DNA of 64,000 bases from Arthrobacter sp. 9V (lineage in GTDB: Bacteria; Actinomycetota; Actinomycetes; Actinomycetales; Micrococcaceae): the NCBI RefSeq assembly GCF_902506065.1, contig NZ_LR732912.1:280529-344528 (forward strand), in the 5' to 3' direction. The position numbers and the translations under genes are program-made. A model generated the notes under the pieces. That model did no database searches. It worked only from the letters and a program-made list of their open reading frames with translations, and was not told the origin of the DNA. Positions 18,294-28,903 of this stretch are shown in pieces. Position 1 is the stretch's first letter. Each line of letters begins with the position of its first letter.

Positions 18294-19325
18294 TTAGTTG
18301 CTGAAAATTCGGGCTGCGCGGAGCTCGCCGACCGGAAGGCCGCCGCCCAGCACAGGTGGGCTCTGAAGCGTGTCCAGGCTGGCGCCGTCGACGCCCAAGC
18401 GGCGAAGAACCTCAACGGTGACGGGCATGCGGGCGCGATCGCCGCCGTCGGAAATCTTCACTGCAAAGCCGGTGCCATCCGGGAGGCCAACCAACTGAAG
18501 GCCTTCAAAGCCGTCCTTCGCCAGCAGGCCGGGAACGGCACGCATGAGCGCGGTGACGTCGCGGCCCTCACCGGCCACCATCTCCGGGTAGCGGCGCATG
18601 GCGTGGGCAACTTTGCCCTCGTTGGTGGTTTCGTCGGCCGCAGCCAAGCGGCCGTAAGCGCGGGCCATGCCGTGCAGGGAGTGGGCGAAGAGGGGCGTTC
18701 CGCAGCCATCAGTGCTCACCGCAGCGGCTTCCTCGCCGGTCAACTCCGTGATGGTGTCCCGCACCAGGATCTGCAGTGGATGTTCCGGGTGCAGGTATCC
18801 CTCCACAGGCCAGCCGTTGATGACGCAGACGGCGGTCATGGAAGCATGCTTGCCGGAGCAGTTCTGCGCGATCTGAGTAGGACCGTTGCCGGCCCGGAGC
18901 CACTCTTCACGCTCGGCGACGCCGTACGGCAGGTCCGTGCTATTGCCAAGTGCCGCCTCGGTGAGGCCGTGCAACTTCAGAATTTCGCTGGCACCGTCGC
19001 GGTGCATCTGCGCGCCGGAATGACTGGCAGCCGTAAGGGCAAGAAGTTTCTGGGGGATATCCAAACCGGCCTTGAGCAGAGCCACAGCCTGCAATGGCTT
19101 CAGGCTTGAACGCGGGTACATCGGTGCGTCCGGCTCGCCGGCTTCCAGCGCTGTGCTGCCGTTTTTGTGGAGTGCGATCAGCGATCCGTAGTGGATGCTC
19201 TCCACCAGGCCGTCGCGGGTTACCTCTACGAGGGGGACGTGCTGGGGCGTTTTGAGGTGGTGCGCTTTTGCTGGCGCCGATGCTTCGGGGGCGGGCATGG
19301 TGGCTGTGTCCTTTGGATGTGTCAT
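18294..19325 (-). CDS. L-asparaginase, Rhizobium etli (AsnA/ReAV) type
   Basis: A 343-residue member of the asparaginase_II family (PF06089-like), unrelated to the E. coli and plant-type enzymes. Key family motifs are present: YPRSSLKP (Ser-x-x-Lys dyad), NCSGKHASM (Cys/Lys) and TDGCGTP (second Cys), which in this class surround the active-site metal. It should hydrolyse L-asparagine to L-aspartate and ammonia, supplying aspartase downstream. The start ATG overlaps the regulator stop (ATGA). No signal peptide is present, so it is cytoplasmic. Confidence 0.9.
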   Translation of the reverse strand: MTHPKDTATMPAPEASAPAKAHHLKTPQHVPLVEVTRDGLVESIHYGSLIALHKNGSTALEAGEPDAPMYPRSSLKPLQAVALLKAGLDIPQKLLALTAASHSGAQMHRDGASEILKLHGLTEAALGNSTDLPYGVAEREEWLRAGNGPTQIAQNCSGKHASMTAVCVINGWPVEGYLHPEHPLQILVRDTITELTGEEAAAVSTDGCGTPLFAHSLHGMARAYGRLAAADETTNEGKVAHAMRRYPEMVAGEGRDVTALMRAVPGLLAKDGFEGLQLVGLPDGTGFAVKISDGGDRARMPVTVEVLRRLGVDGASLDTLQSPPVLGGGLPVGELRAARIFSN

Positions 19326-20041
19326 TTGCTGAGGATCTTGTCCAGAGCCACGCTGACGGCCTGCAGGTGAGCAGCCATCGCTTTGCTTGCGGCCTCGGAG
19401 TCGCCTGCTTCGATTGCATTGAGTACGGCGACGTGTTCCTCGTCCGAGCGGTGTTGCCGGTCTGCGACGAGGTTCAAAGTTTCGGACTGGTGGGCCAGCG
19501 CTTCACGTATATCCGAGACGACGCTGGCGAAAACACGGTTTCCGCTTGCACGGGCCACTGCTGAATGGAAGCTGGCATCCAGGTTCACCCAGGCTTCGGG
19601 ATCGTTCTCCGTGAGCATCTCCTGGACGATTTCCTTGAGGTGCTCCAGCTCTTCCTCGGTGCGTCGCTGGGCGGCAAGCCCGGCTGCCGGGATTTCGATA
19701 TGCGGGCGGGCCTCATTAAGATCACGTGCACTGTACTGACCCAAGGTAAGGTCATTAGCAACCTTGTTGGCCACAATGAACGTACCCTTGCCGGTCTTGG
19801 TAACGGTGAGGCCCAAGGTGTTACAGGACCTCAACGCTTCACGTATTACCGAGCGGCTCACGCCGTATTGGCCTGCCAGCGTTGCCTCGGAACTGAGCTT
19901 GGTGCCGATGTCGAACTGGCCGCCCTCAATGGCGCGCCGGAGCGCCGCAAAGACCGCTTCGGCTGCGGAGATGCGCGAGATGGGAGTATGCCCACCTTGG
20001 GGTACTTGCTGTCCGGCTGTCCGGCTGTCTGACAGGTTCAC
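19322..20041 (-). CDS. GntR/FadR family regulator of asparagine use (likely)
   Basis: About 239 residues: GntR winged helix (KLSSEATLAGQYGVSRSVIREALR) followed by an FCD-type helical domain with H-x(n)-H residues. The open frame extends to 20161, but the GTG at 20041 lies directly at the predicted transcription start: TTGACA (20077-20072), 18 bases, CATATT (20053-20048), then six bases to GTG. I therefore read the mRNA as leaderless and reject the longer basic N-terminus. First gene of the fadR-asparaginase-aspA unit, with a four-base overlap to asparaginase. Confidence 0.85.
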   Translation of the reverse strand: MNLSDSRTAGQQVPQGGHTPISRISAAEAVFAALRRAIEGGQFDIGTKLSSEATLAGQYGVSRSVIREALRSCNTLGLTVTKTGKGTFIVANKVANDLTLGQYSARDLNEARPHIEIPAAGLAAQRRTEEELEHLKEIVQEMLTENDPEAWVNLDASFHSAVARASGNRVFASVVSDIREALAHQSETLNLVADRQHRSDEEHVAVLNAIEAGDSEAASKAMAAHLQAVSVALDKILSK

Positions 20042-20047
20042 GCTTTG

Positions 20048-20077
20048 AATATGGCACGGGTCACAAGTGCGTGTCAA
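20048..20077 (-). promoter_or_regulatory. Promoter of the asparagine-use operon
   Basis: On the minus strand TTGACA, an 18-base spacer and CATATT place the transcription start at the GTG of the FadR-type gene. This is the only strong promoter seen for the regulator-asparaginase-aspartase unit. Confidence 0.55.
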
Positions 20078-20169
20078 CGCTGAAAGCTTTGCTTCACGCT
20101 TTGGGGGGCGACGGCGGCGCTTACCGCCGTTCGTTGGGACCGGCGCTGCGCGGTCCCGCACAATGGACC

Positions 20170-20676
20170 ATGCTCTTCACCAAAAAGTCCCTCATCGAGG
20201 ACGGGTTTACCGGATTCCGACCCATCGACGAACTCGAATCCATGAGAATTCCCCAAGGACCCGGCATCTTCGTGATCCTTCGCCCTGCGGATTTCGAGCC
20301 CATATTCCTCAGCAAGAGCACTGCCGGAACGTTCAAAAAGAAGGACCCCTCCCTCAAGCGTGAAGTGTTGGAGTCCGAATGGATTCCCGATGCTTCGGTG
20401 TTGTACATCGGCAAAGCCAGCGCCGGTAGCCAAGGCAACCGGGGGCTCCGCAAGCAGATCCAGGAGTTCCTTGACTACGGTCGTGGACGGCCCACCGTCG
20501 TGTGGGATGCACGGCTCATCTGGCAACTCCGCGACGCCCTTGACCTGATCATCGCGTGGAAGGAACTCCCGGCTTCGGAAGTGAATGGTGCCGAGGCCGC
20601 TTACCACGTAGGCTTCGTAGCCGCTCATGGGCGCCTGCCATTCGCCAATCTGGTTCAGGCCCGCGCCAAGAAGTGA
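20170..20676 (+). CDS. GIY-YIG-like nuclease-fold protein
   Basis: 168 residues, recognised only by fold-level motifs: GIFVIL (in place of GIY), ASVLYIGKA (YIG), then LRKQIQEFLDYG and WDARLIWQLRDA with spacing like GIY-YIG domains, and a C-terminal Glu (NGAEAAYH) where the metal-binding Glu is expected. It is small and standalone, with no DNA-binding domain. It is divergent from the FadR regulator. CACAAT lies five bases before the ATG, so it may be leaderless; the open frame continues to 20071 but would cross the opposing promoter. Function unknown. Confidence 0.6.
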   Translation: MLFTKKSLIEDGFTGFRPIDELESMRIPQGPGIFVILRPADFEPIFLSKSTAGTFKKKDPSLKREVLESEWIPDASVLYIGKASAGSQGNRGLRKQIQEFLDYGRGRPTVVWDARLIWQLRDALDLIIAWKELPASEVNGAEAAYHVGFVAAHGRLPFANLVQARAKK

Positions 20677-20702
20677 AAACCAGCAGAGCGTAAAAGGCAG
20701 CA

Positions 20703-20730
20703 CGACGGCGGACGCCGGGTTCCGCCGTCG
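20703..20730 (+). terminator. Hairpin after the GIY-YIG-like gene
   Basis: CGACGGCGGA and TCCGCCGTCG are exact reverse complements around an eight-base loop, 27 bases after the stop codon. No long T-tract follows. Confidence 0.5.
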
Positions 20731-20769
20731 GCCTCCCGATCGCTGGGCGTTCGGCGCATAATGGCAACC

Positions 20770-21375
20770 ATGACGGCACTTGTCTCCTCTGGAAGCAAAC
20801 CTCATCCACCTCGTATCACTCTTGAGGTACCCGTGCTTCGGGTGGGCGCCGGTGTCTCGGACTACGAGGGTCTGAACCGGTTCGTCGACTCCCTGCGAAA
20901 ACCCCAGGGCCTGCACATGACCCTGCTGCATGTGGGAATTCTCGATGAACTGGGCAGGGACATCGCCGACTGGACCAAGGGGTTGTCCCGTGCCGGGAAG
21001 ACCCTTCCGGAGATCGCCGGGTGGTTGACGGATCTTCCGGTGTTGCAGGGCTTCCTGGGGAAATCGGACAAACTGATCCCTTTGGGCGGTGGTCGTCTGA
21101 TGGGACTCGAGGTGGATGTGCCGCAGGAAGTACACGATTACCAGGCACTTCTGGTGCAAGGGCTCCACGTGCTTCTTGACGATCTTGGCCTGGACAACAT
21201 TGACGACTTCATCCTCAGCTCACCTGCACTCGGTTACAGATCACCGCGGTGGTTGCCCCACGTAGCAGTCGGCAAGGCCCGTACCCGTCATGAGCCGGAG
21301 ATGGAGATCGCTCCCGTGGCTATCGAATTCGGCGACTCGCAGATCCGAAACCGGGCGGCACTCCCATTGCCGTAA
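20770..21375 (+). CDS. 2H phosphoesterase superfamily-like protein
   Basis: 201 residues. Two His-centred motifs fit the LigT/2'-5' RNA ligase-like fold: GLHMTLLHVG (H-x-T-x) near residue 42 and LPHVAVGKA (H-x-A-x, degenerate) near residue 165. Such enzymes hydrolyse or transfer 2',3'-cyclic phosphates and related bonds; the change of Thr to Ala in the second motif leaves activity uncertain. CATAAT lies seven bases before this ATG, arguing for a leaderless start at 20770 over the ATG at 20761. Confidence 0.6.
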   Translation: MTALVSSGSKPHPPRITLEVPVLRVGAGVSDYEGLNRFVDSLRKPQGLHMTLLHVGILDELGRDIADWTKGLSRAGKTLPEIAGWLTDLPVLQGFLGKSDKLIPLGGGRLMGLEVDVPQEVHDYQALLVQGLHVLLDDLGLDNIDDFILSSPALGYRSPRWLPHVAVGKARTRHEPEMEIAPVAIEFGDSQIRNRAALPLP

Positions 21376-21459
21376 GCGTGCCGATGCACAGATGAGGCAA
21401 GGGAAGTTCTACAGCCGGTAAAATAGAAGGTGTCTCCCGTTTTCTACCTGAGGACTTCC

Positions 21460-21921
21460 ATGCAGCCCCGTACCTTGTTCCGTACCGTTGCTTTTGCCGA
21501 GGCCGTGACATGGACACTGTTGTTGATCGGGCTGTTCCTCAAGTACGTCACACGCACCACCGACGTGGGGGTGAGCATTGCCGGAGGCATCCACGGTTTC
21601 GTGTTCCTTTGCTACGCCGCTACGGCCGCCTTCACCTGGATCAACCAGAAGTGGTCCACCCGCACAGGCCTGCTGGCCATCGGTTCAGCCGTCATCCCGT
21701 ACGCCACCATCCCCACGGAAAAGTCGCTGGACCGTCGTGGCCTCCTCGACGGCGGATGGCGCTTGGCTGCCGGGGGTGACAAGCCTCAAGGGGGCTTCGA
21801 AAAAGCCCAGGCCTGGGTCCTGCGGAACCCCGTTCTTGCTCTGGTTGTCACTCTTGTTGCCGTAGGGGCCGTGTTCAGCTTCCTGCTGTTCATGGGCCCT
21901 CCCGGTACCTGGTTCTCTTAA
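21460..21921 (+). CDS. DUF3817 integral membrane protein
   Basis: 153 residues with four hydrophobic segments; the family hallmark RTLFRTVAFAEAVTWTLLL opens the protein and GGIHGFVFLCY follows in the second pair. The C-terminal part after EKSLDRRGLLDGGW is a cytoplasmic loop followed by a last membrane segment. DUF3817 proteins are common in actinobacteria and uncharacterised. GAGGAC precedes the ATG at good spacing; TAAAAT (21419-21424) is a probable -10. Confidence 0.82.
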   Translation: MQPRTLFRTVAFAEAVTWTLLLIGLFLKYVTRTTDVGVSIAGGIHGFVFLCYAATAAFTWINQKWSTRTGLLAIGSAVIPYATIPTEKSLDRRGLLDGGWRLAAGGDKPQGGFEKAQAWVLRNPVLALVVTLVAVGAVFSFLLFMGPPGTWFS

Positions 21922-22102
21922 GCTTCAGCCTGCGGAAAGCATCGGTTCTTCGGAACTGGTGCTTTCTCTTTCCGGCGTGCTTATTCCAGGGGCCTCCACC
22001 ACCCCCCTTGAATCTTGAAGGGCCCTGACTCGCCGCCTGCGTGGTGTTTCGCCGGGCTGTTCGCCTTCGAAGAGGGTGGTGGCGGTACGTGGCACCGCAG
22101 GT

Positions 22103-23727
<1,625 letters not shown>

Positions 23728-23838
23728 GACAGGCTCCCCAGCAGCTGTTTGGCGGTGTGCCGGTCAGTCTAGGCCGGGAAGGGGCAACCCTTCATGTCAG
23801 AAGATGGGGCCTGTGGATAAACGTCAGCGAGGGCCCAC

Positions 23839-24216
23839 CTAGCCCCGCAGCTTCTCCATGTCCCGGCGGTCCTTCTTAGTGGGTCGGCCGGCGCCGCGGT
23901 CGCGCTGGGGGAGCCCGAGCTTGGGGGCTACGGGGCGCGGGGGAGTGTGGTCGGTGAAGCAGTGCGAGGCGGCTTCTGCGCCCACACGTTTGGCGATGAG
24001 TCGCCGTACCTCGAGGATCCGTTCCCAACCGGATTCGCGGACGCGGATGGTGTCCCCGATGATCACGCTCTGCGATGCCTTAACCGGGTTTCCGTTGACG
24101 CGGATGTGCCCGGCGCGGCAGGCAGCGGTGGCAGCGGAGCGGGTCTTGTATGCGCGGATCGCCCACAGCCAAGCGTCGACTCGGACGTTCGCTGGGGATG
24201 AAGACGGGATACTCAT
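23839..24216 (-). CDS. S4-domain RNA-binding protein, Hsp15-like
   Basis: 125 residues: an S4 RNA-binding domain (VRVDAWLWAIRAYKTRSAATAACRAGHI, then GDTIRV) and a basic Lys/Arg-rich tail (GRPTKKDRRDMEKLRG). This matches Hsp15/HslR-like proteins, which rescue stalled 50S subunits carrying nascent chains. The start ATG at 24216 follows a TAGACT hexamer by ten bases, so the leader is very short. Monocistronic. Confidence 0.85.
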   Translation of the reverse strand: MSIPSSSPANVRVDAWLWAIRAYKTRSAATAACRAGHIRVNGNPVKASQSVIIGDTIRVRESGWERILEVRRLIAKRVGAEAASHCFTDHTPPRPVAPKLGLPQRDRGAGRPTKKDRRDMEKLRG

Positions 24217-24379
24217 GATTGGAACGAGTCTAACCGGGGCAAGGCGGGCTGGCGAGAACACCGGAAGCGCGCGAGATCGTGGGGAAGCCACCGAAAACGC
24301 GGGAGCGTTCCGGCGGTCCTGCAGCGTTCCGGCGGTCCTGCAGCGTTCCAGCGAACTCGGCGGGCTGGAAGAGAAGGAA

Positions 24380-25483
24380 CTACCGCACCGTCACCTGCAC
24401 CGCCTGCGCCATGTTGTTCCCGATGCCCTGGTAGTTCCACACCTGTTCGGTGGGCTGGAGCGCGCCTGTGGAATCCATGGCCCGGCACCGCAGAACGTGT
24501 TCTCCCGGGCTCGCGACCCACACCATGGACCACGACCTCCATGCGAAATCACCCAGCGGCGAATCCACATGCGCAGGCATCCACTCGCCGTCGATCCCCA
24601 CTTCCACGCGCTCAACCTCACCGTGTCCGGACCACGCACGTCCGTGCAGCATCACGGGACCGGCGTCCACTACGCGTCGCCGAGTGTAGAAGTCCGGGAT
24701 TCCGGGCGGAATCATCAACGAACGGACGCGGATATGTGAGACGGGAATCCCCGGCCCGTCAGGTCCTTGAAGATAGTGGTAGGCGACCGCCTGCTGGAAA
24801 CCCATGAACCGCGACTTCACGGCCTCGATCGACGTCAGCCACTTCACACTCGCCATGCCATACCAACCCGGAACCAGCAGCCTGACCGGGAAGCCGTGCT
24901 GGATGGGTAACGGCTGACCGTTCATGGCATACACCAGCATGACTTCCGGATGCATCGCCTCGGCTACAGACAGGCTGCGCGCATACGGTTCTTCGACGCC
25001 GCCTTGAATGCCGGAGTCGGCACCCGTAAAGACAAGTTCGACGGCGTCACTCGTCAGGCCTGCTTCCTCCAGCAAGGGTGCCAACGGGGTTCCGGTCCAC
25101 TCTGCCGTGCCCACCGCACCGAGAACCCAGGGCTGGCTGACGGGACGGGGCTGCAGAAGTGACCTTCCGTTCCCTGCACATTCAAGGGTGACGGGCATAG
25201 TGACGGCGGGCCGGGCTTTGATGTCCGCAAGACTCAGCTCGAGGCTCCGGTCAACGGCGCCGCCTAGTTTCAGTCGCCAAGTATCGGCGGAAACGTGCGG
25301 GATATCGAAGTGGATCAGCAGATAGTGCAGCCCGGCCGGCGTGATGTCGTCGTGCAGGGCTTCAAGGGGCATGGAGTGGTTCCGCCCGGAGAGTTGTAAT
25401 TCCTCGTGAGTTAGCGGCCCTTGGGTTGGCTGGCCGGGGTTGGCGGTTTTTGGTGCTCTTTGTTTGACATGGTGTTTGGACAT
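24380..25483 (-). CDS. Sulfite oxidase-family molybdopterin enzyme
   Basis: A 367-residue SUOX-fold protein. The N-terminal Moco domain has the Mo-ligand Cys in LECAGNGR, and GIQGGVEEPYARSL and FPVRLLVPGWYG follow; a C-terminal Mo-co dimerisation domain completes it. No haem b5 domain and no Tat or Sec signal are present, so it would act in the cytoplasm, unlike most bacterial sulfite dehydrogenases. The electron acceptor is unknown. No cytochrome is encoded beside it. Confidence 0.88.
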   Translation of the reverse strand: MSKHHVKQRAPKTANPGQPTQGPLTHEELQLSGRNHSMPLEALHDDITPAGLHYLLIHFDIPHVSADTWRLKLGGAVDRSLELSLADIKARPAVTMPVTLECAGNGRSLLQPRPVSQPWVLGAVGTAEWTGTPLAPLLEEAGLTSDAVELVFTGADSGIQGGVEEPYARSLSVAEAMHPEVMLVYAMNGQPLPIQHGFPVRLLVPGWYGMASVKWLTSIEAVKSRFMGFQQAVAYHYLQGPDGPGIPVSHIRVRSLMIPPGIPDFYTRRRVVDAGPVMLHGRAWSGHGEVERVEVGIDGEWMPAHVDSPLGDFAWRSWSMVWVASPGEHVLRCRAMDSTGALQPTEQVWNYQGIGNNMAQAVQVTVR

Positions 25484-25577
25484 GGGATGGCGGCGTTCTA
25501 CTGGAAGCTAAACGCTGCGGAGTGCCGCAGCACTTAGGTCAAGGATCACGCCGAGGCCGAAGCTGCGTCAATAGCTT

Positions 25578-25638
25578 GTTGTGAGGCCTGTTTTACGCGC
25601 CAACTCGTGCTCAGGGCGCGCAAAGCGGGCCTCACAAC
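25578..25638. repeat. 61-bp palindromic intergenic element, copy 3
   Basis: Exactly the same length as the copies at 5114 and 5188, with ends GTTGTGAGGCC and GGCCTCACAAC that complement each other. The inner sequence differs more. It lies just after the aldo/keto reductase gene (minus strand). Confidence 0.75.
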
Positions 25639-25648
25639 GCAAAGGGGG

Positions 25649-26683
25649 TTATCGGCGTCGTAGTTCCGGGTACTCAAGGTGCGGTGCAACAGTGCCCGCG
25701 TCGCGCTCCAGGAAGTTCACGGCCGGGGCAACGATGTCGTCGATCTCATCCAAAATGGACTCGCTGAGCACCACATCAGCGGCCTTCAGATAGTCGGTGA
25801 GGTGATCCTCGGTGCGCGGCCCGATGACTACGCTGGTCACCGCCGGGTGGTTCAGTGCGAAGGCGACGGCGAGCTGGATCAGGGTCAACCCGTGGCGTGC
25901 CGCAAGCTGCGCGAGGGCATCGGCTGCGTGCAGCTTGCCTTGGTTAAAGGGCGCGTTGACGTCGAAACGGCCCGGAACCGCAGCCGATCGCGAACTTTCC
26001 GGCTGGCCCCCGCCGACGCGATAACCTCCAGCAAGCCATCCGCCGTCGAGGGGTCCGTAACTCAAAACCCCGACGCCGTACTGCTGGGTGATGGGGAAAA
26101 CGTCCCGTTCATTGGCGCGCACCAAGAGTGAATAGGGAACCTGGTCCACCACAGGCGGGGTCAGGTGGTTGGTGTTCGCAATCCACTGCGCCTCCACAAG
26201 TTGGGCCGGGCTGAACACGGAGGTGCCGTAATAGAGAATTTTGCCTTGGCGGATGAGGTCGTTGAGTGCCGTGATGGTCTCCAACAGATCCGTGTTGTAG
26301 TCCGGACGGTGCGCTTGATAGAGGTCGATCCTGTCCGTGTTCAGCCGTCGCAAGCTGTCCTCCACAGCCCGGACAATCCACCGGCGGGAGTTGCCGGCGT
26401 GCGCCGGGTTGGAACCCATCTGGCCGTGGAACTTGGTGGCAAGGAAGACGTCGTCGCGGCGGCTGTGGATGGCCTGGCCAACTACGGTTTCGGCTTCGCC
26501 CTGTGAGTAGATGTCGGCGGTGTCAACGCTGGTGATACCGGCATCGAGGGCAGCTTTGATGATGCGAATGCTCTCGGCCGGGCCTGTAGGCGCGGCGCCG
26601 GTGCCGAAATTCAGGGTGCCCAGTGTGAGGGGGCTGATCAGGGCGCCAGTGCGTCCAAGCGTTCGTAGCTCGTTGAGGCTCAT
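25649..26683 (-). CDS. Aldo/keto reductase
   Basis: 344 residues of the AKR/Kv-beta-like type, recognised by TSVDTADIYSQGEAE (catalytic Asp and Tyr), ATKFHG (Lys), LYQAHRPD (His) and SVVIGPRTEDH near the cofactor site. NADP(H)-dependent; the carbonyl substrate is unknown. AGGAAG precedes the ATG. Not evidently linked to neighbours. Confidence 0.88.
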   Translation of the reverse strand: MSLNELRTLGRTGALISPLTLGTLNFGTGAAPTGPAESIRIIKAALDAGITSVDTADIYSQGEAETVVGQAIHSRRDDVFLATKFHGQMGSNPAHAGNSRRWIVRAVEDSLRRLNTDRIDLYQAHRPDYNTDLLETITALNDLIRQGKILYYGTSVFSPAQLVEAQWIANTNHLTPPVVDQVPYSLLVRANERDVFPITQQYGVGVLSYGPLDGGWLAGGYRVGGGQPESSRSAAVPGRFDVNAPFNQGKLHAADALAQLAARHGLTLIQLAVAFALNHPAVTSVVIGPRTEDHLTDYLKAADVVLSESILDEIDDIVAPAVNFLERDAGTVAPHLEYPELRRR

Positions 26684-26977
26684 GTCGGCTTCCTGTGGTG
26701 GGACAGTGCTTGTGGGCAGTGCTGGGTGTCCGGGCCTGAGTTGGCGGCCATGGACGGGATGTTCAATCGAGGCTACACACGGCTGTCAGAGGCATAAACG
26801 CAAATGGTAGAAGTTCTTCGTTTTTCGTCTTGCGAGGTAATGGAGGAGGCCATACTTCGCGACATTTCTTGACACGCGGCAACACAAATGTCTTGCGGAT
26901 CAACAAATATTGCCGTTCCGGGAACCGGGGGAATTATGGGAAAGGAACACAGGCATCGCACGATAGGGGACACCGGA

Positions 26978-27469
26978 ATGACACAGACCACAGTGGAAGA
27001 AACGGCCGCCATCAAGGCAGCATTTGCGCAGTTCCCTTCGGGAGTTGCGGCCTTCAGCGCCATGGTGGACTTCACGCCGGAAGCTCTGGTTGCCTCGTCC
27101 TTCACGGTTGGAGTTTCGCTGGAACCGCCGTTGGTGATGTTCGCCGTGCAGAACTCCTCCACCACCTGGCCCAAGCTCCGCCAGGCCCAACGCCTCGGCG
27201 TGTCAGTGCTGGCTGAGGGGCAGGAAGCGGCCGCGCTCCAGCTGGCCTCCAAAACGCGGGACCGTTTCGCCGGGTTGGACACCAGCGTGAGCGACTCAGG
27301 TGCAGTGCTGATCGACGGCGCGGTGCTGGGTTTCGAATGCGAAGTTGTTTCCGAGACCCCGGCCGGAGATCACGCGATTGTTGTGCTCGAGGTCAAGGCC
27401 ACCACTATTAACCTCGAATCCAAGCCCCTGATCTACCACGGCGCGGCGTTCAGGCAGCTGGCAGCATAA
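26978..27469 (+). CDS. Flavin reductase-like domain protein
   Basis: 163 residues of the FMN-binding split-barrel flavin reductase family (HpaC/NtaB type): FPSGVAAFSAMVD near the start, ASSFTVGVSLEPPLVMFAVQ for flavin binding and DHAIVVLEV near the end. It probably reduces FMN with NAD(P)H for a partner monooxygenase, but none is encoded here. I choose the ATG at 26978, with GGGGA upstream; an upstream ATG at 26936 is possible. Confidence 0.83.
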   Translation: MTQTTVEETAAIKAAFAQFPSGVAAFSAMVDFTPEALVASSFTVGVSLEPPLVMFAVQNSSTTWPKLRQAQRLGVSVLAEGQEAAALQLASKTRDRFAGLDTSVSDSGAVLIDGAVLGFECEVVSETPAGDHAIVVLEVKATTINLESKPLIYHGAAFRQLAA

Positions 27470-27473
27470 GCCT

Positions 27474-28307
27474 TTAGGTGTTGCGGCTCGCGCCGCTCAG
27501 CGAACCTTTTCGAATCGGGCTCGGAACCTTTCCATTCTTGGAAGTGTCCGGGCCCGATTTCCTGGCCCCGTTGCCGAAGTCAGGACTTTTGGCATCGCCG
27601 GCCTGTGCGGGTCCGTGGTCCGGCCCTTTTGGCGGAAAGTCCGGACGCTTGGGAGCCGGATTTTTGCCGTTGGACGACGGCGTGGGCTCGTCAAGATCGC
27701 GGACGGTGACCTTGATGGCAGGCGGCTGTTGCGCTTTGGCGCGTGCGGCCGCCCGTTCGTCTGCTTCTGCCACAGCGTCCGCCCAGTCCTTTGCCAGGAC
27801 AGGCGGTTCCTTTGCAGCTGCAACGACGATCGGATGGTGCGCGGTCTGATGTTCCACCACTGATTTCACTTCAGCAGGTTTCGGCAGATTCCGTGGGGAG
27901 ACTTTGGCTTTCCACTCGCCGTCCTTCAGCGCAGAAGACGCGCCCGAGAGCCGCCGTCGGGCATCTCCGAGCAGGTCTCGCTTGGGCGCCGCAGGCGCCA
28001 CCTCAGGTGCAACAACAGGTGCGGAAGCAGGTGCCGGCGCGGAAACAGCTGAACGCGCAGAATCGTCGTCCTCAGCCGCAGGATCGGTCACGCTCGCCGG
28101 GTGCCGAGGGAGGTGAACGATGGGAGTGTTGGCCTTCTTGGGGAAAATCCCCACCATGGCCAGAAGGATGATGGACAGCAGCCGCCCAACTCCGGCGATC
28201 ACCAGAGTGATGATGACGATCAACATGAGACCCACGAACATCAGGACCGCAAGTCCCAGTGTCCCCAAATACGTCAGGTTGATGGCGAGTGTTGTCGGAT
28301 CCTCCAC
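27474..28307 (-). CDS. Hypothetical membrane protein with long Pro/Ala-rich tail
   Basis: 277 residues, function not recognised. Two adjacent hydrophobic segments (residues about 8-30 and 33-52) are followed by a low-complexity, charged, Pro/Ala/Lys-rich cytoplasmic or extracellular tail with no clear domain. The start GTG at 28307 has GGGGAGG five bases upstream. It is convergent with the flavin reductase gene, the stops being four bases apart. Confidence 0.7.
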   Translation of the reverse strand: MEDPTTLAINLTYLGTLGLAVLMFVGLMLIVIITLVIAGVGRLLSIILLAMVGIFPKKANTPIVHLPRHPASVTDPAAEDDDSARSAVSAPAPASAPVVAPEVAPAAPKRDLLGDARRRLSGASSALKDGEWKAKVSPRNLPKPAEVKSVVEHQTAHHPIVVAAAKEPPVLAKDWADAVAEADERAAARAKAQQPPAIKVTVRDLDEPTPSSNGKNPAPKRPDFPPKGPDHGPAQAGDAKSPDFGNGARKSGPDTSKNGKVPSPIRKGSLSGASRNT

Positions 28308-28443
28308 GTTAGCCTCCCCTGGCCGTCGTTTTGTGATGCGCCCAATGCCCACCCAGCTTGCATATATAGCCTAAGGTCCAGCACCGACGGAATCACGCCC
28401 CGCCCCACCCTCAGGCGGGGTTGTTTCGAAGCTGTTATCTGGC

Positions 28444-28899
28444 GTGGGAAAATATGTTGCCCAGCTCTCATTTCCAGCCTCAGATTGGGACCCTTTGACC
28501 TTTGATACAGCCCGGCTCCGCAACGGCGCCTGCCCCTGCCTGTCCGGTGAGCAGTATGACGATTGCTGCGGACGATTCCACCGTGGCGACGCCGAAGCGC
28601 CAACCGCCGAGCAACTTATGCGCTCCAGGTATTCGGCGTTCGTCATCCTGGATCCCGGCTATCTCCTGCGCACCTGGCACAAGTCAACCCGGCCCGCGTC
28701 CATGGACCTCGATCCGGACATGGAGTGGCGCCGATTGGACATCGTTTCGACGTCGAACGGCGGCCCCTTGGACACCACCGGCCTGGTGGAGTTCGCTGCG
28801 CATTACAGGCTCGACGGCGAACGCGGCGTCCAGCGCGAAATCAGCCGCTTCGTCCGGGAAGACAAGCGGTGGTTCTACGTGGACGGGGACGTGCGCTAA
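28444..28899 (+). CDS. YchJ family protein with SEC-C-type metal motif
   Basis: 151 residues, UPF0225/YchJ. A Cys cluster CPCLSGEQYDDCCGRFH (SEC-C-like zinc site) leads into an NTF2-like domain (AEQLMRSRYSAFVILDPGYLLRTWH). The function of this widely conserved family is unknown. The start is uncertain: GTG at 28444 has no ribosome-binding site, and a TTG at 28495 would remove the first 17 residues. Confidence 0.82.
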   Translation: MGKYVAQLSFPASDWDPLTFDTARLRNGACPCLSGEQYDDCCGRFHRGDAEAPTAEQLMRSRYSAFVILDPGYLLRTWHKSTRPASMDLDPDMEWRRLDIVSTSNGGPLDTTGLVEFAAHYRLDGERGVQREISRFVREDKRWFYVDGDVR

Positions 28900-28903
28900 G
28901 GCC

